A stretch of 10,624 bases of DNA, taken from a bacterium HR25 (GTDB taxonomy: Bacteria > Chloroflexota > Dehalococcoidia > SM23-28-2 > HRbin24). Position numbers and translations under genes: made by a program. The DNA is taken from the NCBI GenBank assembly GCA_002898615.1, contig BEIB01000028.1, forward strand, positions 1 through 10,624. Direction: 5' to 3'. Positions 4,914 through 10,624 of this stretch are shown here, piece by piece; position 1 is the first letter of the stretch; every line of letters begins with the position of its first letter. A model generated the notes under the pieces. That model was not told the origin of the DNA and ran no database searches. It worked only from the letters and a program-made list of their open reading frames with translations.

Positions 4914-6176
4914 ATGGCCCTGACGAGAGCGGTGATTACCGGCCTGGGCTGTATAACGCCCATCGGCCTCAGCGTAGAGGAGTTCTGGAGCAACCTGGTG
5001 GCGGGGGTGTCCGGGGTGGGGCCCATAACCGCCTTCGATGCCAGCGGTCTGGGCTGCCGCATCGCCGCCGAGGTGAAGGGGTTCGACCCCACGGACTACA
5101 TGGACGCCAAGACGGCCAGGCGCTGCGGCCGCTTCAGCCAGTTCGCCCTGGCGGCCGCCACCCAGGCGGTGGAGGACGCCGCCCTGTCCCTGGAGCAGCT
5201 CGACCCCTGGTCGGTGGGGGTGGTGATGAACACCGGGGGCGGCGATGTGCCGGACATCGCCGAAGGGGAGCGGACCTTCCTGGAGAAGGGGCCGGGGCGG
5301 CTGAGCGCCTTCCTGGTGCCCCAGCTGGCCCCCAACATGCCGTCCTGTCAAATAGCCATGCGTTACGGCATACGGGGGCCGGTCATCACCTCGGTAGCGG
5401 CCTGCGCTGCCGGCGCCTACGCCTTCGTGGAGGCCAAGTGGCTCTTGGACCGGGGCGAGGCGGACGTGGTCATCGTGGGGGGCACGGAGGCGAGCCTCCA
5501 TCCCCTGACCATCGCCGCCTTCGACAACATGCGTGCTCTCTCCCGCCGCAACGACGACCCACCAGCAGCCTGCCGCCCCTTCGATAAGGACCGTGATGGC
5601 TTCGTCTTCGGCGAGGGGGCGGTGGCCATGGTGATGGAGCGGCTGGAGACGGCGCTGGCCCGCGGCGCCCGCATCTACGCCGAGGTGGCGGGGGGCGCTC
5701 TCACCAGCGACGCCTACCACATCACGGCGCCGGAGCCCTCGGGGGAGGCGGCCGCCGAGGCGATGCGCCGGGCGGTGCGCTCGGCTGGCCTCTCCCCGGA
5801 TGAGGTGGACTACGTGGTGGCCCATGGCACCGGCACCCCCCTGAACGATGTGACGGAGACGCTGGCCATCAAGCGGGTCTTCGGCGAGCACGCCTACCGG
5901 CTGGCCATCAGCTCCCCCAAGTCCATGGTGGGACACCTGCTGGGGGCGGCGGGCGCCCTCTCGGCCCTGGCCGGGGTGCTGGCCATCCGGGACGGCGTCA
6001 TCCCCCCTACCATCAACCTGGACGAGCCGGACCCCGAATGCGACCTGGACTACGTGCCCAAGACGGCCCGCCAGGCCCCGGTGCGGACTGTGCTGGTCAA
6101 CGCCTTCGGGTTCGGGGGGCAGAACGCCGCCGTCCTCCTCCGCCGCTATGAGGGAGATCAGGGAGCTCACCGATAG
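4914..6176 (+). CDS. fabF: 3-oxoacyl-ACP synthase II (FabF-type ketosynthase)
   Basis: A 420-residue beta-ketoacyl synthase that condenses an acyl chain on its cysteine with malonyl thioester, lengthening it by two carbons. The catalytic set is complete: Cys164 (SVAACAAGAYAF), His304 (VAHGTGTPLND), Lys336 and His341 (SPKSMVGHLLGAAGA), each one residue on from E. coli FabF (163, 303, 335, 340). It begins MALTRAVITGLGCITPIG and ends VNAFGFGGQNAAVLLRRY, both typical. ATG 4914 is used; AGGAGG (4906-4911) is unusually close, and the GTG at 4911 lies inside it, so translation is probably coupled to the preceding gene. No ACP, malonyl transferase or 3-ketoacyl synthase III gene is near, so this may be a second FabF dedicated to a special chain. 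The 3' end overlaps the next gene by 29 bases. The symbol marks the enzyme type; whether it is the main fabF is unknown. Confidence 0.93.
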   Translation: MALTRAVITGLGCITPIGLSVEEFWSNLVAGVSGVGPITAFDASGLGCRIAAEVKGFDPTDYMDAKTARRCGRFSQFALAAATQAVEDAALSLEQLDPWSVGVVMNTGGGDVPDIAEGERTFLEKGPGRLSAFLVPQLAPNMPSCQIAMRYGIRGPVITSVAACAAGAYAFVEAKWLLDRGEADVVIVGGTEASLHPLTIAAFDNMRALSRRNDDPPAACRPFDKDRDGFVFGEGAVAMVMERLETALARGARIYAEVAGGALTSDAYHITAPEPSGEAAAEAMRRAVRSAGLSPDEVDYVVAHGTGTPLNDVTETLAIKRVFGEHAYRLAISSPKSMVGHLLGAAGALSALAGVLAIRDGVIPPTINLDEPDPECDLDYVPKTARQAPVRTVLVNAFGFGGQNAAVLLRRYEGDQGAHR

Positions 6177-6609
6177 CCCCCGCAACCTCTGCTTCGGCTG
6201 CGGACGCTCCAACCCGGAGGGGCTGCGCATCGCCCTGCGGTTGGAGGGGGAGGAGGTGGTGGGGGAGCTGGCCTTCCGGCGGGAGCACCAGGGCTTCCCG
6301 GGGCGGGCCCACGGCGGCCTGGCGGCGGCCGCCCTGGACGAGGCGATGGGCTGGGCCGTCTACGCCCGGGATGGCTGGGCCGTCACTTTGCGCATGGTGG
6401 TCCGCTTCCGCCGGCCTATGCCGGTGGGAGAGACGCTGACGGTACGGGGGCGGGTAGTGGAGCGCCGGGGGCGGCGGCGCCTGGCCCGCGCCTGGCTGAC
6501 CGACGCTGAGGGCCAGGTGCTGGCGGAGGCAGAGGGGCTCTTTCTCCTCCTCTCGGCCGAGGAGACGGAACGGCTGCGAGAGGCCTTCCTGGCTCCGCCC
6601 GGGGCCTGA
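6148..6609 (+). CDS. PaaI-family hotdog thioesterase
   Basis: A 153-residue hotdog protein of the PaaI/YbgC-like thioesterase group, which hydrolyses acyl-CoA or acyl-ACP. It starts with the NLCFGCGRSNPEGLRI block (Cys15 and Cys18) common in this subgroup, then EHQGFPGRAHGGLAAAALDEAMG, which carries the HGG turn (His56-Gly58) and the acidic Asp64-Glu65 of the active-site helix. Strands with RPMPVGETLTVRGRV and VLAEAEGLFLLL complete the fold. The ATG at 6148 is the only start before the conserved block in this frame, so the 29-base overlap with the ketosynthase gene is probably real. It has no ribosome site of its own, and translational coupling is likely. It could release chains made by the synthase or act as an editing enzyme; the substrate is not predictable. 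Confidence 0.85.
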   Translation: MREIRELTDSPRNLCFGCGRSNPEGLRIALRLEGEEVVGELAFRREHQGFPGRAHGGLAAAALDEAMGWAVYARDGWAVTLRMVVRFRRPMPVGETLTVRGRVVERRGRRRLARAWLTDAEGQVLAEAEGLFLLLSAEETERLREAFLAPPGA

Positions 6610-6639
6610 GCCTGCGCCCCCTGGAGCGTAAGGGGCCGC

Positions 6640-6655
6640 TGCCCTAGCATGGGCA
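6640..6655 (+). promoter_or_regulatory. Symmetric -10-like box before the acyltransferase gene
   Basis: TAGCAT (6645-6650) lies between TGCCC (6640-6644) and GGGCA (6651-6655), a perfect 5-bp inverted repeat like the boxes at 334-347 and 3633-3647. If it is a -10 box, transcription would start near 6657, giving a leaderless mRNA from ATG 6658. The core is a weak match, so this is tentative. Confidence 0.3.
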
Positions 6656-6657
6656 CG

Positions 6658-7578
6658 ATGGCCCTTTCCCAGACGTTACGGCAGCCCGGGCCAGAGGAGC
6701 GGTTGATCCCCGGCCTGCGCTGGCTCTTCCAGGCGGAGCGGGCTCTGGCCGGCCTCGTCCCCCTAGAGCTGGGCTACCTGGTGGCCCGCCCGGTGGCCGA
6801 TGCTGTCCACGCCCTCTGGCGGAGCAAGCGGGAGGCGGCCCGCCGCAACTACGCTCGCCTCCTCCACCGCCGCCCGGACGACCCGCAGGTGCGGCGGCTG
6901 GCCCGGGCGAGCTTCCGCCACTTCGCCATGTCCATAGCCGAGCTCCTGCTGGTGCACGGCTGGACGCCGGAGGACCTGCGGGACCGTGTCACCGTCCATG
7001 GGGAGGAGCACCTGTGGGAGGCGCAGGCCCACGGCCGCGGGACCATCTTCGTCAGCGCCCACATGGGGAGCACGGAGGTGGCCAGCGCCCTCCTCCTCAT
7101 CTACGGCCACCGAGTCACCTCCGTGATGAACTCTCTGCGCCCGTTATGGCTCCATCAGTGGGTCGTCCTCTCGCGGGCGCAGATGGGGGTGACCCTGCTG
7201 CCCACGGAGGGGACGGGGCTGCGGCTGCTGCGGGAGCTGCGCCGCAACGGGCTGGTGGCCCTGGTGCTGGACCTGGGGGTACAGAACGGGGACGGCCGGC
7301 CGGTGAACTTCTTCGGCCATCGGACCTTCTTCCCCACGGCGCCGGCGCGGCTGGCCCGCCTCAGCGGGGCGCCCATCGTCCTGGGGCTGGCGGTGCGCCA
7401 GCGGGGAGGGCGCTTCACCGCCTACATCTGCCCGCCCGTCCTGCCCGAGCGAGGCGGCGATCCGGAGGAGGACGCCTACCTCACCACCCAGCGGATGGTG
7501 CAGGAGCTGGAGCGGTTCGTGGCCCGCTACCCGGCCCAGTGGTACCCCTTCCGGGATATGTTCCCGGCCGAGGACTAG
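6658..7578 (+). CDS. LpxL/PatA-type lysophospholipid acyltransferase
   Basis: A 306-residue protein of the LpxL/HtrB superfamily, which moves acyl chains from ACP or CoA to a lipid or glycolipid acceptor at the cytoplasmic face of the membrane. The catalytic HxxxxE is His135 to Glu140 (SAHMGSTE). Downstream are the conserved GLVALVLDLGVQNGDG, NFFGHRTFFPTAPARLARLSGAPIV and, near the end, YPAQWYPFRDMFP, similar to the PEQWY motif of the mycobacterial PIM acyltransferase PatA. No lipid A genes are around, so a phospholipid or glycolipid target is more likely. ATG 6658 is chosen; an in-frame ATG at 6649 overlaps the symmetric box, and neither has a clear ribosome site. It lies 48 bases after the PaaI gene, and as the last gene of the block it is a candidate for the step that places the finished chain on a lipid. 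Confidence 0.87.
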   Translation: MALSQTLRQPGPEERLIPGLRWLFQAERALAGLVPLELGYLVARPVADAVHALWRSKREAARRNYARLLHRRPDDPQVRRLARASFRHFAMSIAELLLVHGWTPEDLRDRVTVHGEEHLWEAQAHGRGTIFVSAHMGSTEVASALLLIYGHRVTSVMNSLRPLWLHQWVVLSRAQMGVTLLPTEGTGLRLLRELRRNGLVALVLDLGVQNGDGRPVNFFGHRTFFPTAPARLARLSGAPIVLGLAVRQRGGRFTAYICPPVLPERGGDPEEDAYLTTQRMVQELERFVARYPAQWYPFRDMFPAED

Positions 7579-7593
7579 CGAGGGCGGCCGCGA

Positions 7594-8364
7594 CTACTCT
7601 CTGGGGACGACGCCCAGGGCCTGGAGCTCCCGTATCATCACCACCTGGCCGGTATACTGGGGCGGCTGGCCCAGCAGCCAGAGAATACACCTGGCCGCCA
7701 GCTCCGGCTTCTCCCAGGTGGAGACGTCCACGTCCGGGTTGAGGAAGGTCCAGCCCTCGGACGCCAGATCCATCTCGATGCGCAGGCAGTTGACGGCCAC
7801 GCCGGTGCCTGCCAGCTCCCAGCCCAGCCCCTCCGTGAACTTCTCCACCGCCATCTTGGAGACGCTGTAGGCCAGCGCCCCCTTCACGCGGCCGATGGCC
7901 ATGTAGGAGGAGAGGTTGATGATGTGGCCGCTGCCCTGACGCAGCATGTGGGGGAGAACCAGGTGGGTGCAGAGGACGGTGCCCCGAAGGTTCACGTTCA
8001 TCACCAGGTCCCAGCGGCGCAGGGGCAGCTCGGCGAAGACGGAGGGAGAGTTGACGGCAGCGTTATTGACCAGGATGTCGATGCGGCCGAACTCCTGCAG
8101 GGTGCGCTCCACCAGGTACTGCACCTGCTCGTCTTTGGTGATATCGGTGGGGATGGCCAGGGCGCGCCGGCCCAGCGCCTCAACCTGCCGGGCCGTGTCC
8201 TCTATGGTGCCGGGGAGACGGGACGGGCTCTCGCTGGTGCTGCGGGCAGCCACCACTACGTGAGCACCCGCCCGCGCCAGGGCCAGGGCGGTGTCCCGTC
8301 CGATGCCCCTGGAGGCCCCGGTGACGATGGCGACTTTATCGGTGAGGTCTACTTGCCGCTCCAT
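7594..8364 (-). CDS. SDR-family NAD(P)-dependent oxidoreductase
   Basis: A 256-residue short-chain dehydrogenase/reductase with a complete Rossmann fold. The cofactor loop is TGASRGIG (15-22), NNAA at 100-103, and the catalytic tetrad Asn125, Ser153, Tyr166 and Lys170 (YSVSK). It carries the insertion SPSRLPGTIEDTARQVEALG (46-65), seen in the HSDL2/SDR group, and lacks the usual Pro-Gly after the Asn of VNCLR, which also fits that group rather than FabG. The arginine at 41 after the second strand suggests NADPH. It converges on the acyltransferase gene with 15 bases between stops, so it is not in that operon but might reduce a related carbonyl or ketoacyl substrate. The start ATG 8364 follows an extended -10 box almost directly, so the message would be nearly leaderless. 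Confidence 0.9.
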   Translation of the reverse strand: MERQVDLTDKVAIVTGASRGIGRDTALALARAGAHVVVAARSTSESPSRLPGTIEDTARQVEALGRRALAIPTDITKDEQVQYLVERTLQEFGRIDILVNNAAVNSPSVFAELPLRRWDLVMNVNLRGTVLCTHLVLPHMLRQGSGHIINLSSYMAIGRVKGALAYSVSKMAVEKFTEGLGWELAGTGVAVNCLRIEMDLASEGWTFLNPDVDVSTWEKPELAARCILWLLGQPPQYTGQVVMIRELQALGVVPRE

Positions 8365-8373
8365 AGCAGCCCT

Positions 8374-8382
8374 ATAATAGCA
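8374..8382 (-). promoter_or_regulatory. Extended -10 promoter of the SDR gene
   Basis: On the minus strand TGCTATTAT (8382-8374) fits the extended -10 form TG-N-TATTAT. Transcription would begin about 8367-8368, only 3-4 bases before ATG 8364, leaving no room for a ribosome-binding site. The box is framed by a direct repeat AGCAGCC (8365-8371 and 8379-8385, plus-strand reading). No -35 box is evident. Confidence 0.5.
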
Positions 8383-8430
8383 GCCTCTCGGCGCTAGGGC
8401 GAGAAGGCAGGTGTCCAGAAGGGCCAGCTA

Positions 8431-8439
8431 TGCTATCAT
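8431..8439 (+). promoter_or_regulatory. Extended -10 promoter before the 72-aa gene
   Basis: TGCTATCAT at 8431-8439 fits the extended -10 form TG-N-TATCAT, differing from the SDR box at one position. Transcription would start near 8446, about 30 bases before ATG 8477, with a good ribosome site in between. No clear -35 box is visible. Confidence 0.45.
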
Positions 8440-8476
8440 CCTGAACTGGAAGGGCAGGCTTCCTGAGGGAGCTGAT

Positions 8477-8695
8477 ATGGCCAAACGGGAATTCCGCTTC
8501 GCTGCCGATGAGAGGGGGCTCAGGGTCATAGCCCAGAAGCTCGTCGGTCAGGTCATCAAGTACTGGGAGGAGGACGGCGTCCTGCGGGAGGGGCGCGTGA
8601 CCGCCGCCGAGATCAAGCGGGACCGTTACGGCAACCCCTTCATAGAGGTGGACGTGGAGGAGGTCCCCACGGACGGCAGCGGAGCTACCGCCTGA
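8477..8695 (+). CDS. Uncharacterised 72-residue protein
   Basis: I do not recognise this protein. It is 72 residues, strongly charged, with no signal peptide, membrane segment or cysteine. It starts MAKREFRFAADERGLRVIAQ, has a probable helix over LRVIAQKLVGQVIKYWEED, a strand-like GVLREGRV, and another strand FIEVDVEEV before a loose tail GSGATA. That suggests a small alpha/beta domain, possibly a binding or adaptor protein. Coding is supported by a good ribosome site GAGGGAG (8465-8471) 5 bases before ATG 8477, an extended -10 box upstream, and codon use like the neighbours. An in-frame GTG at 8411 would add 22 residues but overlaps the promoter box. It is 38 bases upstream of the DUF1015 gene and probably shares its transcript. 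Confidence 0.7.
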   Translation: MAKREFRFAADERGLRVIAQKLVGQVIKYWEEDGVLREGRVTAAEIKRDRYGNPFIEVDVEEVPTDGSGATA

Positions 8696-8733
8696 GATGT
8701 TCGGTCCGCCACATCCCTCCCGAGCGATGTTCG

Positions 8734-10017
8734 ATGGCTGAGGTACGCCCCTTTCGCGCTCTCCGATTCTCCGCCGGCATCGGCCTAGGCAGCGTCATCT
8801 GCCCCCCCTTCGATGTCATATCGACCGAGGAGCAGGACGCCCTGTACGAGCGCAGCCCCTACAACGCCGTCCGCCTGGAGCTGCCCCGCGGCAACGGCGA
8901 CCGCTATCAGCGGGCGGCCACCACCCTGCGGAGCTGGGTAGCCCAGGGGGTACTGAAGCAGGACCACTCGCCGGCCTTCTATCTGCTGGAGCAGGGGTTC
9001 ACGCACCGGGGCCGGCAGTACCGCCGGCGGGCCCTCTTCGGGCGGGTGGGCCTGGAGCCCTGGGAGACCGGCGTCGTCCGCCCCCACGAGCGGACGCTGG
9101 GCCCCCCCAAGGAGGACCGGCTCAATCTGCTGCGGGCGGTGCGGGCCAACATCAGCCCCATCTTCGGCCTCTACGATGACCCGGATGGGGAGATAGGTGC
9201 CATCCTGCAACGGACGACGGAGCGCATCCCTCCCCTGGCCCGCTTCCAGGACCCGGAGGGCCTGGAGTACGTCCTGTGGCGGCTGGACGAGCTGGGGTTC
9301 ATCAGAGTGATTCAGGAGAGGCTGGCGGGACGCACCATATACATCGCCGATGGCCACCACCGCTACGAGACGGCGCTGCTGTACCGGGACGAGCGCCACC
9401 GGCAGGCCAAGGAGTGGACGGGCGAGGAGCCGGAGAACTTCGTCCTGATGGGGCTGGTGGCGGCCACCGACCCCGGCCTGACCCTGTTGCCCCTCCACCG
9501 CCTGGTGCGGTCGCCGGTGCCCCTGGACCGGGCCCTGGAGGCCCTGATGCCCGTCTTCGACATCGAGCTGGTCAGCTCCCTGCCCCGCCTGCTGGAACTG
9601 CTGGAGGAGCGGGGGAAGGCCATCACCACCCTGGGGATGGCGGCCGCCGGCTCACCGGACCTCTATCTGCTATCGGCGCTGGACGTGGAGGCCATCGCCC
9701 GCCTGCTGCCACCCGATGCCCCCCGCCAGTGGGCCCACATAGACACGGCGGTGCTCCAGGTGGCCGTCCTCTCGCCGGCCCTGGGGATCGATGAGGCGCA
9801 GGTGCAGAGGGGCGAGGCCGTCCAGTACACGGAGGACGCGGAGGAGGCGCTGGCGCTGGTGCGGCAGGGCCACTTCGATTACGCCTTCTTCGTGAACCCG
9901 GCCCGGCCCCGCCAGATCATGAAGGTGGCCGATGCCGGACAGCGCATGCCTCCCAAGTCCACCTACTTCTACCCCAAGCTGCCGGCGGGGCTCCTCATAA
10001 ACCCTCTGGACGCCTGA
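8734..10017 (+). CDS. DUF1015 family protein
   Basis: A 427-residue member of DUF1015, full length. The family marks are visible in order: RPFRALRF at the start, ICPPFDVIS (22-30), SPYNAVRLELP (41-51), VRPHERTLGPPKEDRLNLL (115-133), IADGHHRYETALLY (204-217) and MPPKSTYFYPKLPAGL (405-420). The DGHHR stretch resembles the DGxHR motif of the ParB/sulfiredoxin-like nucleotide-handling proteins, which include archaeal free-serine kinase SerK; that resemblance is a motif-level impression. The gene converges on serA with only 10 bases between stops, and DUF1015 genes often sit near serine biosynthesis genes, so a role in serine or phosphoserine metabolism is a fair guess. No ribosome site is visible before ATG 8734, although GATGTTCG is repeated at 8696-8703 and 8726-8733. 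Confidence 0.88.
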   Translation: MAEVRPFRALRFSAGIGLGSVICPPFDVISTEEQDALYERSPYNAVRLELPRGNGDRYQRAATTLRSWVAQGVLKQDHSPAFYLLEQGFTHRGRQYRRRALFGRVGLEPWETGVVRPHERTLGPPKEDRLNLLRAVRANISPIFGLYDDPDGEIGAILQRTTERIPPLARFQDPEGLEYVLWRLDELGFIRVIQERLAGRTIYIADGHHRYETALLYRDERHRQAKEWTGEEPENFVLMGLVAATDPGLTLLPLHRLVRSPVPLDRALEALMPVFDIELVSSLPRLLELLEERGKAITTLGMAAAGSPDLYLLSALDVEAIARLLPPDAPRQWAHIDTAVLQVAVLSPALGIDEAQVQRGEAVQYTEDAEEALALVRQGHFDYAFFVNPARPRQIMKVADAGQRMPPKSTYFYPKLPAGLLINPLDA

Positions 10018-10027
10018 GGCGGCGGCC

Positions 10028-10624
10028 CTACAGCCTGGCCTGGCGGGCGGAGTAGATGTTCGGTATTTGACGGACAGCGTTGAGCTGCTCCGGGGTGAGG
10101 GGCTCGTCCAGGGTGAGGACCATGAGGGCGCGGCCTCGCTTCTCGTGGCGCCCCACGTTCATGAAGCTGATGTTGACATCGAAGCTGCCCAGGAGGGTGC
10201 CCACGGCGCCGATCATGCCCGGCCGGTCCTGGTTCTCGCAGACCAGGAGGTAGCCCTCCGCCGGCGGTATGTCCACCGGGAACTCGTTGATAGCGACGAT
10301 ATGGGGGCCATCGTGGGCCAGGGTGCCGGAGACGGTGGTGCGCTGGCCGTCCGGCCCGCGGATGGTGACGCTGATGAGGTTGGCGTAGGTCTCGTGGGAG
10401 GGGCCGCGCCGCTCGGTGACCCGCAGCCCCCGCCGCTGGACGACGATGTCCACGTTGACGATGTTGACGTGCTCCTCGCTGATGGGGGCCAGTAGCCCCC
10501 GCACGGCCGCCGCCCGTAGGGGCGTGGTATCGTGGGCGGCTACCTCGCCGGCGTAGTCTATCTCCACCTCGCCCAGGTGGCACTCGCATAGCTGGACGGC
10601 CAGTGAGGCGGTGCGCATGGCCAC
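10028..10624 (-). CDS. serA: D-3-phosphoglycerate dehydrogenase, C-terminal ASB and ACT domains
   Basis: The C-terminal 198 residues or so of SerA, which oxidises 3-phosphoglycerate in the first step of serine synthesis; the gene continues past the right edge and the frame is open there. The visible part is an allosteric substrate-binding (ASB) domain, with SGTLAHDGPHIVAINEFPVDIPP at its end, followed by an ACT domain from about residue 125 of this fragment (YLLVCENQDRPGMIGAVGTLLG, then NISFMNVGRHEKRGRALMVLTLDEPL). This ASB-plus-ACT layout is that of type-1 enzymes such as the mycobacterial one, normally inhibited by serine binding at the ACT domain. The NAD-binding and catalytic domains lie outside the window. 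It converges on DUF1015, 10 bases apart, with no obvious terminator between. Confidence 0.92.
   Translation of the reverse strand: MAMRTASLAVQLCECHLGEVEIDYAGEVAAHDTTPLRAAAVRGLLAPISEEHVNIVNVDIVVQRRGLRVTERRGPSHETYANLISVTIRGPDGQRTTVSGTLAHDGPHIVAINEFPVDIPPAEGYLLVCENQDRPGMIGAVGTLLGSFDVNISFMNVGRHEKRGRALMVLTLDEPLTPEQLNAVRQIPNIYSARQARL

Noticed and set aside
4881..6230. A 449-codon open frame on the minus strand, longer than FabF itself
   Set aside because: It is antisense to a ketosynthase with an intact Cys-His-His active site. The product is rich in Gly, His, Pro and Arg with no family motif, as expected from high-GC shadow frames.
1..10624. CRISPR arrays, transposons, toxin-antitoxin pairs, tRNA or phage genes
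   Set aside because: No regularly spaced repeats, transposase motifs, long inverted repeats, tRNA-like folds or phage proteins were seen; the gene content is metabolic and regulatory.

Overview
This is a GC-rich bacterial chromosome segment with short intergenic gaps and no sign of mobile DNA, tRNA, rRNA or CRISPR. Gene content suggests a GC-rich Chloroflexota-like or otherwise Terrabacteria-type organism. The pointers are a mycobacterial-type split (R)-hydratase pair, a PatA/LpxL-type acyltransferase without lipid A genes nearby, a DUF1015 gene facing serA, and a type-1 SerA with an ASB domain. The phylum is an inference and would need a protein tree. There is no gene-free stretch over 300 bases; the longest gaps are 1555-1727 (AT-rich, probable sigma-factor promoter) and 3128-3271 (hairpins, then the lysR promoter).

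Layout. The window opens with the C-terminal end of an acetyl-CoA hydrolase/4-hydroxybutyrate CoA-transferase family gene (1-297). A small heavy-metal-associated (HMA) domain protein and endonuclease IV follow as a tight pair (460-1554). An ECF-type sigma factor (1728-2228) runs tail to tail into a LysR regulator on the minus strand; the two stop codons share one CTAG palindrome. Upstream of lysR, also on the minus strand, is a [2Fe-2S] ferredoxin.

The centre (3670-7578) is a co-directional block of six genes: an FlK-like hotdog thioesterase, a MaoC-N-like hotdog subunit, a catalytic MaoC hydratase, a FabF-type ketosynthase, a PaaI-type thioesterase and an LpxL/PatA-type lysophospholipid acyltransferase. 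Spacings run from a 29-base overlap to a 48-base gap. A convergent SDR oxidoreductase closes the block and could supply the reductase step. Together these look like a compact acyl-chain elongation, release and transfer pathway with no acyl-carrier protein inside the window. This is the most interesting part.

The right end holds an unrecognised 72-residue protein, a DUF1015 protein with an ADGHHRYET motif, and, converging on it, the C-terminal ASB and ACT domains of D-3-phosphoglycerate dehydrogenase (serA, cut by the window edge). DUF1015 next to serA suggests a link to serine metabolism.

Regulatory signals. Two genes (the HMA gene and the FlK-like gene) have near-identical start regions: CCCC and GGGG flank a TATAAT/TATACT box, then an AAGGCCACC leader precedes an ATG lying at the same distance. 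Two others (SDR and the 72-aa gene) have extended -10 boxes of the form TGCTATnAT, and the SDR transcript would be almost leaderless.
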